DNA of 64,000 nucleotides from Cyclobacteriaceae bacterium (lineage in GTDB: Bacteria > Bacteroidota > Bacteroidia > Cytophagales > Cyclobacteriaceae). A program made the translations under genes and the position numbers. Where the stretch lies: assembly GCA_025808415.1 (NCBI GenBank), contig CP075525.1, forward strand, positions 1,535,501 through 1,599,500, written 5' to 3'. The notes beneath the pieces were generated by a model. The model ran no database searches. It was not told where the DNA came from and saw only the letters and a list, made by a program, of their open reading frames with translations. Of this stretch, positions 1 through 9,868 are shown one piece after another (the stretch's first letter is position 1; every line of letters starts with the position of its first letter).

Positions 1-807
1 AACCCCAAAGCCAAAATTTTGTTTGATCAGGCCAATGATGTGTTGGGGTTTGACATCACTTCCATTATGTTTAATGGAACTGCCGATGAGCTAAAACAAA
101 CCCGTGTTACACAACCCGCTATCTTTATTCATTCGGTTGCCAGTGCATTGTCTCATGATTCGTTTTCGCCCAATATGGTAGCCGGACATTCCTTAGGAGA
201 ATTTTCTGCGCTCGTTGCCAATAAAGCACTCTCGTATGAAGACGGTTTAAAACTTGTATACAAACGCGCCATGGCCATGCAACGCGCCTGTGAAATTAAT
301 CCTTCAACTATGGCCGCTATACTGGGTTTGGATGACGCTAAAGTTGAAGAAATATGTGCTTCCATTACCGATGAGATTGTTGTGGCAGCTAACTACAATT
401 GCCCGGGTCAGTTAGTTATCTCCGGCTCCATAAAAGGAATTGAAATTGCCTGCGAAAAAATGAAAGCAGCTGGAGCAAAACGTGCACTTCCGCTACAGGT
501 AGGCGGGGCGTTTCACTCCCCTTTAATGGAACCTGCCCGCGAAGAACTTGCAGCAGCCATTGAAACCACTCACTTCAGTACACCCGTTTGCCCGGTGTAT
601 CAAAATGTAAATGCTTCACCATCATCTGATGTTAACACCATCAAAAAAAATCTGATTGCACAACTCACCGCCCCTGTTCGGTGGACCCAATCGGTACAGA
701 AGATGGTGGCTGATGGTGGCACAACCTTTATTGAATGCGGGCCCGGTAAAGTACTTCAGGGCCTTGTGAAGAAAATAGCACCCCACGTGGAAGCCATGAG
801 TATCTAG
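1..807 (+). CDS. fabD: Malonyl-CoA:ACP transacylase, 5' end missing
   Basis: Transfers malonyl from CoA to acyl carrier protein, feeding cytosolic type II fatty acid synthesis. The frame is open from base 1, so the start and the usual N-terminal PGQG-type segment lie left of the window; the TTG at 19 is not the real start. The nucleophile motif GHSLGE is at about bases 184-201, the substrate-binding Arg sits in YKRAMAMQ, and the active-site His is in GAFHSPLM. The C-terminal ECGPGKVL motif is intact, so only the first few dozen residues are lost. The stop overlaps the convergent folK stop by four bases (804-807). Confidence 0.95.
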   Translation, partial: NPKAKILFDQANDVLGFDITSIMFNGTADELKQTRVTQPAIFIHSVASALSHDSFSPNMVAGHSLGEFSALVANKALSYEDGLKLVYKRAMAMQRACEINPSTMAAILGLDDAKVEEICASITDEIVVAANYNCPGQLVISGSIKGIEIACEKMKAAGAKRALPLQVGGAFHSPLMEPAREELAAAIETTHFSTPVCPVYQNVNASPSSDVNTIKKNLIAQLTAPVRWTQSVQKMVADGGTTFIECGPGKVLQGLVKKIAPHVEAMSI

Positions 808-1289
808 TGTAGTACCTTTTCAACCGGTAGCCTATCTGTACATTCTTGTAAAAGTTCATGAACAGATTTATGGAGAATGGGGTGAATGAAATCCGGAGAA
901 ATTTCCTGTAAAGGGATCAGCGTAAACCTTCGCTGGGGGATACCCGGATGAGGTATCGTTAGTTCGGGGGTTGAAATGACCTGATCATCCCAAAACAAAA
1001 TGTCAATATCGATGATCCGTGAACCCCATTTTTCAGTTCGTTTTCTGCCCAGTCTGTCTTCAATGTCGCGGATAAACTGGAGGGCTTCTTCAGCCGATTT
1101 TCCGGTTGTTGAAACCACTACCTGGTTATAAAATTCCGGCTGATCTGTCTTGCCCCAGGCTGCTGTTTTATAAAAAGAAGAGGCTGTAATAATCGGCCCT
1201 AAAAGCCGACCAATTTCCCGGCTGGCCAACTGTAAGTTGTGTTCCCGGTTACCTAGGTTGCTGCCTAAGAGAAGATGAACGGTTGTCAT
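804..1289 (-). CDS. folK: Dihydropterin pyrophosphokinase (HPPK)
   Basis: Transfers pyrophosphate from ATP to 6-hydroxymethyl-7,8-dihydropterin in folate synthesis. The 161-residue length is normal for a stand-alone HPPK. The N-terminal LLGSNLGNRE motif, the central RTEKWGSRIIDIDILFWD segment with the Mg-binding Asp pair (DIDI) and the C-terminal IPHPGIPQRRF motif are all present. It is convergent with fabD and overlaps its stop. It is divergent from sppA across about 70 bases that must hold both promoters; no clean consensus element was found there. Confidence 0.95.
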   Translation of the reverse strand: MTTVHLLLGSNLGNREHNLQLASREIGRLLGPIITASSFYKTAAWGKTDQPEFYNQVVVSTTGKSAEEALQFIRDIEDRLGRKRTEKWGSRIIDIDILFWDDQVISTPELTIPHPGIPQRRFTLIPLQEISPDFIHPILHKSVHELLQECTDRLPVEKVLH

Positions 1290-1359
1290 AAATTTGCCGG
1301 TAAACTTACTTCGAATTAGCTGAAGCCTGTGTTTATTTTGTAAAACTTAATGTATTGAT

Positions 1360-3108
1360 ATGAATTTCTTCAAGTCTTTTTTAGCGGCCCTTTTAGCCTT
1401 AACGGTTTTTACGGTAGTTAGCTTTTTGCTCATGATTGGCATTTTAGCTTCCCTCGGAGCGGAGGAGAAGGTGGTGGTAAGCAACAATTCTGTATTGCAC
1501 CTCAAGCTGGATGCCCAGATTACGGAGCAAGAAGTTGAAAACCCTTTTGCGGGACTTCCTTTTCCTGGTGGCGAGGTACAAAATATTGGGCTGTTAAAGC
1601 TGAAGGAAACCATTCGACACGCTAAATCCGACCCTAAAATTCAAGGCATCTTTCTAAACGTGAGTTTTCCCATGACCGGCTTCTCGACTTTGGGAGAAAT
1701 CCGTCAGTCGCTTATTGATTTTAAAGAAAGTGGAAAGTGGGTGGTGGCTTATGCCGATGCGATGTCGGAGCCAGCCTATTACCTGGCCTCTGTTGCCGAT
1801 AAAGTTTACCTGAACCCGGAAGGTGAAGTGGAATTCAATGGCCTTACGGTGGAGATCAGTTTTTTCAAAAAACTGTTCGACAAACTGGAAATCAAACCTG
1901 AGATATTCAGGGTGGGAGATTTCAAAAGCGCGGTAGAGCCTTTCATGCTGGAGAAGATGAGCAACGAAAACCGTTTACAACTTACCTCGTTGATAAACTC
2001 TATTTACGATCACGTATTGTCGGGTATTTCAGAATCGCGAAACATTCCTCAACAGAAGCTCCGTGAAATATCCGACAAGATGCTTGTGCGGAATGCGAAA
2101 CTGGCGGTAGAGCATGGGCTTGTCGATGACTTGTTATACTACGATGAAGTGCTTGACGAACTTCGTGGCCGCCTGGGTTTGAAAGAAACGGAAAAAGTAA
2201 AATTCATTGCCCGTAATAAATACAATAAGAGCATAAGTGAAAGGAAAGGAAGTGCAGATGAAATTGCTGTGATTGTTGCGGATGGTACCATTATGCCGGG
2301 TAAATCAAGCGAAGGAATTATCGGATCAGCAACCATAACTGAGGAAATACGAAAAGCGCGCCTGAATAAAAAAGTAAAGGCCATTGTGGTGCGTGTGAAT
2401 TCACCGGGTGGAGCTTTTCAGGCCTCCGATGCTATGTGGCGCGAAGTAAAACTTGCTACAGAAGTTAAACCCGTTATCGCTTCCATGTCCGATTATGCGG
2501 CTTCGGGCGGTTATTACCTGGCCATGGCAGCCGATACCATTGTGGCACAACCACACACCATTACAGGATCGATTGGGATATTCAGTGTTTTATTTGACGC
2601 CAGCGGTTTTTTAGGAAATAAACTGGGCATCACCTTCGATGAAGTGAACACCGGTGAGTTTGGCGAACTGGTTACCATCAGTCGCCCGTTAACACAAGGT
2701 GAGAAAAACGTTTGGCAAACACGCACCGAAGAAATTTATGAAACCTTTACTGGCAAGGCAGCTGAAGGCCGCAGCATGAACCAGGATGATTTGAAGAAAG
2801 TGGCTTCGGGCAGAGTGTGGACAGGCTCGCAGGCTATTGAACGCAGATTGGTAGATGTTCTGGGCGGCTATAACGATGCCATTGACATTGCCGCCAAGGC
2901 AGCAGGACTTGCTGATTACTCTTTAAAACTTTATCCACGCCAGAAGCCATTCTTTGAGCAGCTTATGGAATCATTAAGCGAGAATGCCCGCACCAATACC
3001 CTGAAGAAGGAAATGGGTGAGTATTACACCTGGTATCTACAAGCCGTTAAATTGAAGCAGTTTGAAGGGGTACAGGCCAGGATGCCGTTTGAATTGCAGA
3101 TTCAATAA
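1360..3108 (+). CDS. sppA: Signal peptide peptidase, long (67K) type
   Basis: Membrane-bound serine protease that degrades cleaved signal peptides. The 582 residues hold a single N-terminal membrane anchor (about 5-32) followed by two tandem ClpP-like domains, as in the long E. coli-type enzyme. The catalytic dyad of that type is visible: Lys at about residue 189 in GDFKSAVEPF and Ser at about 404 in TGSIGIFSV. The second domain also shows the VNSPGG and ASGGYYLA segments. The ATG at 1360 gives a standard Lys-light anchor. A strong hairpin lies about 85 bases after the stop, so it appears to be a single-gene unit. Confidence 0.93.
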   Translation: MNFFKSFLAALLALTVFTVVSFLLMIGILASLGAEEKVVVSNNSVLHLKLDAQITEQEVENPFAGLPFPGGEVQNIGLLKLKETIRHAKSDPKIQGIFLNVSFPMTGFSTLGEIRQSLIDFKESGKWVVAYADAMSEPAYYLASVADKVYLNPEGEVEFNGLTVEISFFKKLFDKLEIKPEIFRVGDFKSAVEPFMLEKMSNENRLQLTSLINSIYDHVLSGISESRNIPQQKLREISDKMLVRNAKLAVEHGLVDDLLYYDEVLDELRGRLGLKETEKVKFIARNKYNKSISERKGSADEIAVIVADGTIMPGKSSEGIIGSATITEEIRKARLNKKVKAIVVRVNSPGGAFQASDAMWREVKLATEVKPVIASMSDYAASGGYYLAMAADTIVAQPHTITGSIGIFSVLFDASGFLGNKLGITFDEVNTGEFGELVTISRPLTQGEKNVWQTRTEEIYETFTGKAAEGRSMNQDDLKKVASGRVWTGSQAIERRLVDVLGGYNDAIDIAAKAAGLADYSLKLYPRQKPFFEQLMESLSENARTNTLKKEMGEYYTWYLQAVKLKQFEGVQARMPFELQIQ

Positions 3109-3193
3109 GGTGCCCTGATTGGCCTGTTGGATAAGGGGTTTACCCCCGAAAAACCGACTGATTTCCATGTAAGGTTTAAGCGGATTTTGTAAA

Positions 3194-3228
3194 AAAAGGT
3201 ACTTAAAGTAACACTTTAAGTACCTTTT
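3194..3228 (+). terminator. Intrinsic terminator after sppA
   Basis: A perfect 16-base inverted repeat (3194-3209 with 3213-3228) with a 3-base loop. The left arm starts in an A-run and the right arm ends in TTTT, so it could work in either direction. It lies downstream of sppA. The rest of 3229-3578 shows no convincing gene. Confidence 0.75.
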
Positions 3229-3578
3229 ATACATGGGCATTTCAATTAACTGCCTGGCACAGGTTGGCGATCAACCGACTTTTTAGCGGTTTCATCTTGA
3301 AATCAAACATCATGGCGTTTAAAATCCTGAGGTGACCACCTGCCAGTCATCAACCTAAAGTGAAGTTAAACGCCTGTAGTGTTTGGTTGAAACCCTGAAT
3401 TTATCTCAAAATGAATAGACCGTTCTTTAGTAGGTGTTCTTTGACACCCTACAATGAATGAATGCTATAGCAGTTGAATCACACTATTAAGGTGTTGTTA
3501 AAATTTTAAGTTGGATCGATCAGGAAGACAATACTATTCGTGTTGGAGGACAACTACTGAAAGGCAGTTAAAAAGGAA

Positions 3579-3610
3579 ACAGTACCCGCGGCTTTACCCA
3601 CAAGTACTGT
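3579..3610 (-). terminator. Weak hairpin after the small-peptide genes
   Basis: The arms ACAGTAC and GTACTGT (3579-3585 and 3604-3610) can pair. On the minus strand the hairpin is followed by TTCCTTTTT. It sits 22 bases past the stop of the minus-strand small peptide gene at 3632, so it plausibly ends that transcript. The loop is long (18 bases), hence modest confidence. Confidence 0.4.
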
Positions 3611-3631
3611 AACCCTATGAATTACAAATAG

Positions 3632-3808
3632 TTAAAATTGATCCTCTGATACAAAACCACCGATTGGTTCGTTTTGTAATTTCTTGACTACCTTTAGTTC
3701 TTTAGTAGTAGTACGCGTAGCAATAACTGATCGTTGAGTTGAGATTGCAGTGAAAGAGAAGGTTGCAATAGCTATCAAAATAAGGCCGGAAATTATCTTG
3801 TTTTTCAT
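3632..3808 (-). CDS. Small exported peptide, unknown
   Basis: A 58-residue protein with a basic start (MKNKII) and one hydrophobic segment (about 4-21), then a short polar tail ending GGFVSEDQF. The hydrophobic segment looks like a signal peptide or a single membrane anchor. An in-frame TTG at 3820 would add four residues, but the ATG at 3808 is preferred. The gene follows a second small lipoprotein gene (3838-3975) on the same strand with a 29-base gap, so the two are probably co-transcribed. I do not recognise the family. It could be a spurious frame, but the tandem arrangement and a following hairpin argue for a gene. Confidence 0.55.
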   Translation of the reverse strand: MKNKIISGLILIAIATFSFTAISTQRSVIATRTTTKELKVVKKLQNEPIGGFVSEDQF

Positions 3809-3837
3809 ACTTTTTTTCAATTAAAAAATGGACAACT

Positions 3838-3975
3838 TTAGAAACCTTTATCTGTGGACAGACCTCCTCCACCATTTTCCAATTCAGTTGAGGGTTTAAT
3901 TTCTTCCTCGCTGCATGAAGTTATCGATACCAAGCTGGCTGAAAGAAATAAAAAGATGTAGAATAGCTTTTTCAT
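3838..3975 (-). CDS. Very small lipoprotein (45 residues), unknown
   Basis: Reading from the ATG at 3975 gives a 45-residue frame: a basic start MKKLF, a hydrophobic stretch, a lipobox ending SITSC with Cys21, an acidic linker (SEEE), a Gly-rich stretch ELENGGGG, and a tail ending DKGF. The layout is that of a lipidated exported peptide of about 25 mature residues. It is first in a two-gene minus-strand unit with the 58-residue peptide gene and is divergent from the TPR sensor kinase 108 bases away. No family is recognised. The mature tail resembles that of its neighbour in being Gly-rich and ending in Phe. Confidence 0.55.
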   Translation of the reverse strand: MKKLFYIFLFLSASLVSITSCSEEEIKPSTELENGGGGLSTDKGF

Positions 3976-4083
3976 AACATTTTATGGGGTTTAAGTTTAT
4001 TAATTACTAAAATTTTGTTCTTGTTATTAATTTACTAGGCAAATATCATAGTTGTACTTTAACTGTTTTCGCTAATAAATTTT

Positions 4084-6252
4084 TTGAAATTACTAGTGTA
4101 CCAATTTTCTAACTTTACAAAAAGCGTGCGCCTATTACTGGGACTTATGTTGGGCCTCTCTCAATTTTTTCATGCTTTTTCTCAGACCAGAGAGCTCGAC
4201 TCACTCAATAAAATGCTGAATACTACTAGTGTTAGAACAGAGAAGGTTGATCTTCTTTACCAGTTAGCTTATCAGTATATATTCAGTGATCTTTCGGGAG
4301 CCCTTAAAAATGCAAGATTAAGTCAGCAACTTGCGTTAGAGATTGGTGATAGCCTGAGGATAGTAAAGGCTTCTTTGGTAATTAGTTCAGCTTTTCGAAG
4401 ATTAGAACAAATCGACAGCGCAATTAAGGCAGCAGAGTATGGCTTAGAAATTTCGACCCGGAATAATTTCTTGAGTGAACGTAAAATTCTTCTGAATTCC
4501 CTTGCTGTTGCACATTCTTTAAAGGCTGAGTATGATCGGGCTCTTGATTTCCATTTTCAATCACTAATTCTTAGAGAAGAGACTGGAACAAAATCTGAAG
4601 TGAGTATTACTTTAAATAATATTGGATTTGTTTACTTTAAATTGAAAAATTATGAAAAGGCTTTAGACTATTATCTTAGATCTTTAAAGTTAAAACTAAG
4701 TGAAAACGACTTACACGACTTGGATAGACTTTATATAAACATTGGGCTTTGCAACATTCACCTCAAGAATTTCCAGGAAGCACTAAAAAGCATTAATGCC
4801 GGATTTGGTATTTGTGGTAATAATTGTTCGGATGAAATTGTCGTTGAGGGAGAATTTGGCAGAGGCGTAGCAAATTTTAATTTACAGAATTATGAACAGG
4901 CCGAAGGTCATTTCAAAGTCTCTTACGAATTGGCGCAAAGACTAGATTTCAAAAGATGGATGGCCGAAAACCTTGTTTACCTGGCTCGCCTGGCCATAAC
5001 AACCAATCGGTTGCCAGAAGCCAAAGAATATCTTTTACAAGGAGAAGAAATTGCCCGCGCGTACAAATATAACCAGCTATTATTGGATAGCTATCGGGAA
5101 TTTTCGAATCTCTACAACCTTTCCAGGGATTTTCAGAATGCATCGGTTTATCAGAATCAATACATAAACCTGAAAGACAGCCTGATTGGTGAAGAACTGG
5201 TGAAAAACATTGCGCGTACCCAAACCCAATTTGAAGAGCGCGAAAACATAAAAACAATTGCGCTAAAAGAAGAAGCTCTCTCTCGCCAGCGCATGCTTAA
5301 CCTGGCTATAGGAACTATTGCCTTTTTAGCTGCCCTGTTAGTTTTTGTATTGTTTCAAAGTAATAAAGTAAAGCGCAGGGTTAACGCCAAACTTTCGGAT
5401 GCCAACGCCATTATTGCCGAGCAGAACAAACAACTTCAGCAACATTCCAATACTTTGCAAGCAGAGGTGAATAAGGCTACAGCCGACCTGCTGATTTCAA
5501 ATCAGGCACTGGATAATGTAAATAAGGAACTCGATAACTTCATTTATAAAACATCGCACGATATACGTGGCCCACTGGCCAGTTTAAAGGGAATGTGCAA
5601 TGTGGCCCTCATTGATGTGAAAGATGACCTGGCATTGGATTACCTGCGCAAACTGGATGTTACGGCAACGAAATTAAACCGTATTCTCACGCGCCTGCTC
5701 ATCATCAATCAAATCAATAATGCTACCCCAAATCCCGAACCGCTTGATATAGACCTGATCGTGGATGATATCATCCGGTTTGAGTCGAAAAAGGGGTTAC
5801 CGGCCGATTTCACATTCAAGCGCGAAATCCAACGCAACATGAACATAAAGTCGGATGATGCGTTGATGCGGATTATCATTGAAAACCTTATTGATAACGC
5901 AGTTAAATTTTATAACGACTCCGAACGGATCCAACCGTTTGCCCTGATCAGGATCTATACCGATGAGAAGAACCTAAACATCCACGTGATTGACAATGGG
6001 GTAGGCATATCCTCGGTTCAGCCGGATAAGATTTTTCAAATGTTCACCCGGGCATCTGAAAAATCAGGCACGGGCGGTCTGGGCCTGTACCTGATTAAGC
6101 AAGCATCCACCCGCCTTGGTGGCGATGTTGGCTTACGCCTCACCCCGGAATCCTTCACTGAATTTTATGTTACCCTGCCCTTGAAAATACCGGAAGCACT
6201 ATTGGAAAAGAAGGAAGACAATAAGATGATCCCTCCTCCGGTTCGGGTGTAA
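4084..6252 (+). CDS. TPR-containing sensor histidine kinase
   Basis: A 722-residue membrane sensor kinase. A signal peptide (about 1-34) is followed by a tetratricopeptide-repeat sensor region (about 55-370), a short coiled coil, one membrane helix (about 404-427), a second coiled coil, a dimerisation domain with the phospho-acceptor His492 in TSHDIRGPL, and an ATPase domain with the N box ([12 protein letters not shown]), IDNGVGI and TGGLGLYL. No receiver domain is attached and no response regulator lies nearby, so the partner is unknown. The start used is TTG at 4084; an ATG at 4147 would leave a shorter signal peptide. It is divergent from two small exported peptide genes, which might supply a ligand; that is inference only. 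Confidence 0.88.
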   Translation: MKLLVYQFSNFTKSVRLLLGLMLGLSQFFHAFSQTRELDSLNKMLNTTSVRTEKVDLLYQLAYQYIFSDLSGALKNARLSQQLALEIGDSLRIVKASLVISSAFRRLEQIDSAIKAAEYGLEISTRNNFLSERKILLNSLAVAHSLKAEYDRALDFHFQSLILREETGTKSEVSITLNNIGFVYFKLKNYEKALDYYLRSLKLKLSENDLHDLDRLYINIGLCNIHLKNFQEALKSINAGFGICGNNCSDEIVVEGEFGRGVANFNLQNYEQAEGHFKVSYELAQRLDFKRWMAENLVYLARLAITTNRLPEAKEYLLQGEEIARAYKYNQLLLDSYREFSNLYNLSRDFQNASVYQNQYINLKDSLIGEELVKNIARTQTQFEERENIKTIALKEEALSRQRMLNLAIGTIAFLAALLVFVLFQSNKVKRRVNAKLSDANAIIAEQNKQLQQHSNTLQAEVNKATADLLISNQALDNVNKELDNFIYKTSHDIRGPLASLKGMCNVALIDVKDDLALDYLRKLDVTATKLNRILTRLLIINQINNATPNPEPLDIDLIVDDIIRFESKKGLPADFTFKREIQRNMNIKSDDALMRIIIENLIDNAVKFYNDSERIQPFALIRIYTDEKNLNIHVIDNGVGISSVQPDKIFQMFTRASEKSGTGGLGLYLIKQASTRLGGDVGLRLTPESFTEFYVTLPLKIPEALLEKKEDNKMIPPPVRV

Positions 6253-6316
6253 ATTTTTTTACCTCCATTTCAATGTTCATCTTTGCGGTTTAGTTGTATT
6301 AGTTCGTTACAGTTTT

Positions 6317-8404
6317 ATGAAGAAATTTAAACGCACCACCGTTACGGCTGCACTCCCGTATGCCAATGGGCCGCTCCATATCGGGCATATTGCCGGGGCC
6401 TACTTACCGGCCGATACATACGTTCGGTTTTTGCGTCAGCGGGGTGAAGATGTGATATTTATTTGTGGATCTGATGAGCATGGTGTGGCCATCACCTTAG
6501 GTGCCAAAAAGGAAGGTATATCACCCAAACAGTTTGTTGACAAATATCACGAGCTGATGAAAAGGGCCTTTGCTGATTTCGGGATAGGCTTTGATATCTA
6601 TTCACGTACTTCTAACCCAACGCATCACGAAACAGCACAAGCGTTATTTACGAATATTTACAATAAGCAAATCTTCCTGGAGGAAACATCTGATCAATAT
6701 TTTGATGAGCAGGAGCAGATTTTTCTGGCCGATCGCTACATCGTTGGAACATGCCCAAACTGCGGACACTCCAATGCTTATGGAGATCAATGTGAAAAAT
6801 GCGGTACTAGTTTAAGCCCAAAACAGTTGATCAATCCGCGTTCTACCGTATCGGGAAAAACCCCTGTGCTTAAGCCCACCCGGCATTGGTATTTTCCGCT
6901 TGATAAATACGAATCCTGGTTACGGGAATGGATTGTTGAGGGCCACAAAGAAGACTGGAAGGTTAATGTTTATGGTCAGTGTAAATCATGGATCGATCAG
7001 GGCTTACAACCACGCTCCATAACCCGCGATCTTGACTGGGGCGTATCTGTTCCTTTGCCTGATGCCGTGGGCAAGGTTCTGTATGTTTGGTTCGATGCAC
7101 CCATTGGTTACGTATCGGCCACCAAAGAGTTAAAACCTAAGGATTGGGAAAAGTATTGGAAAGATACCGAAACCCGACTGATCCATTTTATCGGCAAGGA
7201 CAATATTGTATTTCACTGCATAATCTTCCCGTCCATATTAAAAGCTGCAGGCGATTACATTTTACCCGATAATGTTCCGGCTAACGAGTTTTTAAACCTT
7301 GAAGGGGATAAAATTTCCACATCGCGTAACCATGCAGTTTGGTTGCATGAATACCTGGCTGATTTTCCGGGAAGAAGGGATGAACTTCGCTACGTTCTAA
7401 CCTCTATTTCACCCGAAACAAAAGATGCCGATTTTACCTGGAAAGATTACCAACAAAAGGTAAATAGTGAACTGGTGGCCATTCTGGGCAATTTTGTAAA
7501 CCGAGTAATGGTGCTTACGTGGAAATATTTTGGTGGCAAAGTCCCAACCGGATTTGAATTATCCGGCACGGATGAAAGGAGAAAGAAAATCCTGGAGCAT
7601 TATCAAAAGGTGCAGGCTGATCTGAACGTCTGTGTGAAGGAAATGATCCGTGCGCTCCAGGAATTCAGGTTCAGGGAAGCTCAGTTTCAACTGATGAGCA
7701 TAGCCCGCATAGGCAACAAATTTTTGGCCGATACCGAGCCATGGAAATTAGCCAAAGAAGATATGGAGGCAGTGGGTTTTATTTTATCTAATGCCCTTAA
7801 CATGGTGGCTAATCTTGCCGTAGCAAGTGATCCGTTTCTTCCGGATGCTTCGTTGAATATGAAGAAGCAATTGAATGGTGCCTCCCTGGATGGTATGTGG
7901 AAGCAATTGTGGGTAAAAGAGGAATTGATAAATGCGATTCCTGCCAACCACCTGTTGGGAAAACCAGAATTGCTGTACAGAAATGTTGAGGATGAAGAAA
8001 TTGGTAAGCAAATTGAAAAATTACGAAAGACAAAAATGGAAAACGAGAAACCGGTTTCAACCGTTAAGGCATTAAAACCTGAAATCTCAATTGATGATTT
8101 CGCTAAATTGGATATAAGAATCGGTAAGGTGTTGTCGGCTGAGCGGATGGAGAAATCGAATAAGTTGCTAAAACTAATTGTTGATACCGGTGTGGATCAG
8201 CGAACGGTTTTGAGTGGTATTGCACAACACTATTCCCCCGAAGAAATGGTAGGTAAGCAAGTTACTTTAATCGCTAACCTGGCGCCTCGCAAAATGATGG
8301 GGATTGAATCACAGGGAATGATTTTAATGGCGGAAGATGTGGATGGAAAGCTCAGACTTGTATTTCCTTCAGAAATAGTCACTCCGGGTTCTACGGTTAG
8401 CTAA
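6317..8404 (+). CDS. metG: Methionyl-tRNA synthetase
   Basis: Class I synthetase that charges tRNA-Met. Residues 21-24 are HIGH, and the KMSKS-type loop appears as KISTS at about 332-336. A zinc knuckle with CPNC and CEKC pairs lies at about 146-162. The last about 110 residues are the EMAP-type tRNA-binding/dimerisation domain ([11 protein letters not shown]), so this is the long form. The length of 695 residues is typical. It ends convergent with pth across 47 bases. Confidence 0.98.
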   Translation: MKKFKRTTVTAALPYANGPLHIGHIAGAYLPADTYVRFLRQRGEDVIFICGSDEHGVAITLGAKKEGISPKQFVDKYHELMKRAFADFGIGFDIYSRTSNPTHHETAQALFTNIYNKQIFLEETSDQYFDEQEQIFLADRYIVGTCPNCGHSNAYGDQCEKCGTSLSPKQLINPRSTVSGKTPVLKPTRHWYFPLDKYESWLREWIVEGHKEDWKVNVYGQCKSWIDQGLQPRSITRDLDWGVSVPLPDAVGKVLYVWFDAPIGYVSATKELKPKDWEKYWKDTETRLIHFIGKDNIVFHCIIFPSILKAAGDYILPDNVPANEFLNLEGDKISTSRNHAVWLHEYLADFPGRRDELRYVLTSISPETKDADFTWKDYQQKVNSELVAILGNFVNRVMVLTWKYFGGKVPTGFELSGTDERRKKILEHYQKVQADLNVCVKEMIRALQEFRFREAQFQLMSIARIGNKFLADTEPWKLAKEDMEAVGFILSNALNMVANLAVASDPFLPDASLNMKKQLNGASLDGMWKQLWVKEELINAIPANHLLGKPELLYRNVEDEEIGKQIEKLRKTKMENEKPVSTVKALKPEISIDDFAKLDIRIGKVLSAERMEKSNKLLKLIVDTGVDQRTVLSGIAQHYSPEEMVGKQVTLIANLAPRKMMGIESQGMILMAEDVDGKLRLVFPSEIVTPGSTVS

Positions 8405-8451
8405 TTATTGGTCATTAGTTATTATTCAAATCACTAATAAAAGTTCAGGGA

Positions 8452-9012
8452 TCAAGAATTATAGAGGCTCATCGTTTTATCAGCACCGATCGTACAAAAA
8501 GATAAAATCATTTCACTGGCTTTATCCATCAGCGGTGGCAATGCCTGAAATTCTTCTGGTGTAAAATTTCCAAGTACATAGTCTACCTGTTGTCCCTTGT
8601 TAAAGTTCTTTCCAATACCAAAGCGTAGGCGCACATAGTCTGATCCCCCAAGAACCTGTTCAATATGGGTGAGCCCGTTGTGGCCGGCTGCACTGCCTTG
8701 TTTGCGCATGCGCAATGTTCCAAAGGGTAGAGCAATATCGTCTACCACCACAAGCAGGTTTTCTTTTGGTATTTTCAGTTCCTGAAGCCAATAGGCAATG
8801 GACTTACCGCTAAGGTTCATGTAAGTGGTGGGTTTAATCAGGTGAATTTGCTTGCCTTTGAACCTTAGTTCGGTTTTTTCTGCATGACGGGTTATGGTAA
8901 AAGAAACCTTTTGCACATCGGCCAGTCGATCAAGCACGAGGAAACCAATATTATGACGGGTCAACTCATATTCTGGTCCTATGTTTCCAAGTCCGGCAAT
9001 CAGGTATTTCAC
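8452..9012 (-). CDS. pth: Peptidyl-tRNA hydrolase
   Basis: Releases tRNA from stalled peptidyl-tRNA in the cytosol. The 186-residue protein shows the family motifs GLGNIGPEYELTRHNIGF (with the catalytic His in TRHNIG), KPTTYMNLSG, and the VVVDDIALPFG / GSAAGHNGL region with the substrate-binding Asn and the catalytic Asp. The start codon is GTG at 9012. It lies downstream of rplY, but a strong terminator (9088-9113) separates them, so it probably has its own promoter in the A/T-rich gap 9013-9087. Confidence 0.96.
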   Translation of the reverse strand: MKYLIAGLGNIGPEYELTRHNIGFLVLDRLADVQKVSFTITRHAEKTELRFKGKQIHLIKPTTYMNLSGKSIAYWLQELKIPKENLLVVVDDIALPFGTLRMRKQGSAAGHNGLTHIEQVLGGSDYVRLRFGIGKNFNKGQQVDYVLGNFTPEEFQALPPLMDKASEMILSFCTIGADKTMSLYNS

Positions 9013-9087
9013 ACGATTAATTTTAAAATTTGAAAATGAATTGATTTGAAAATTTCATTTCAATTTATGATTCCATGACCAACAAAA

Positions 9088-9113
9088 AAACCTTCCCGGT
9101 ACCGGGAAGGTTT
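9088..9113 (-). terminator. Intrinsic terminator of the prs-rplY unit
   Basis: A perfect 26-base palindrome with arms AAACCTTCCCGGT and ACCGGGAAGGTTT. On the minus strand it runs straight into a T-tract (complement of the A-run 9084-9090). It lies 56 bases past the rplY stop, and its direction and T-tract fit minus-strand termination. Confidence 0.85.
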
Positions 9114-9168
9114 AAATTCAAAAAGACGCAAAATTTTCAAATCACCAACTAAGGCAATTTTCAAAGTA

Positions 9169-9840
9169 TTATTTCTTGCCTTCTTCCTTCTTAGGTGCTT
9201 CGGCTTTCTTGGCATCACCAGCCGGTGCAGCAGCACCAGCAGCCGGTGCAGCACCTTCAGCCGGTGCAGCAGCAGCTTCTTCAGCCGCCAGTTTCGCGGC
9301 ACGTGGCACTTCAACCGCAGCAATGGCAGCAGCTTTCGGATCAAGGAATTCAAGTCCTTCCATTTTCATGTCGCTAACTTTAACGGCATGGTGGAAATCG
9401 AGTGTTGATACATCCACATCAATATGATCAGGCATATCCTTGGGGAACCCAGAAACTTTTAGCGTAGCTTTTTTCCGGATCAATGCACCGCCCTTATCTA
9501 CACCGGGGGCTTTGCCAACCAGGCGTATCGGTATATTCATTTTGATTTTCCGGCCTTCTTCAATTTTCAGGAAGTCGGCATGCAGGATAATTTCACTTAC
9601 CGGGTGGAATTGAACTTCCTGAAGAATGGCTTGACTTTCTTCGCCTTCAATGTTCAGGTGAACAAAGTGCGCTTCATTGGTGTACACCAATTCGCGGAAA
9701 AGGATCATAGGCGCATAAAAATGCACCTGCTGATCTCCGCCATAAACAACACAGGGAACAAATCCTTCATTTCTCAGTCTTTGAGATTCAGACTTGCCGA
9801 GATTCGCTCTTTTATACCCTACAACCTCAACAGTTTTCAT
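9169..9840 (-). CDS. rplY: 50S ribosomal protein L25/general stress protein Ctc
   Basis: Binds 5S rRNA in the large ribosomal subunit. The protein of 223 residues is the long Ctc form: an N-terminal L25 domain (VVYGGDQQVHFYAP, LQEVQFHPVSEIILHADF) and a C-terminal TL5-like domain (about 95-185, with IPIRLVGKAPGVDKGG and FPKDMPDHIDVDVSTL). The final about 35 residues are an Ala/Pro/Gly/Lys low-complexity tail that is probably flexible. It follows prs after 28 bases and ends at a strong terminator, so prs and rplY form one transcript. Confidence 0.96.
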   Translation of the reverse strand: MKTVEVVGYKRANLGKSESQRLRNEGFVPCVVYGGDQQVHFYAPMILFRELVYTNEAHFVHLNIEGEESQAILQEVQFHPVSEIILHADFLKIEEGRKIKMNIPIRLVGKAPGVDKGGALIRKKATLKVSGFPKDMPDHIDVDVSTLDFHHAVKVSDMKMEGLEFLDPKAAAIAAVEVPRAAKLAAEEAAAAPAEGAAPAAGAAAPAGDAKKAEAPKKEEGKK

Positions 9841-9868
9841 AGTTTTAAAATTTAGTTAGTTATATGAA

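Noticed and set aside
3229..3578. Possible small RNA or gene in the gap after sppA
   Set aside because: No open frame with a plausible start, no stable long fold and no promoter was seen; left as an empty stretch.
9176..9427. Ala-rich open frames on the strand opposite rplY
   Set aside because: They are shadows of the low-complexity Ala/Pro tail of L25.
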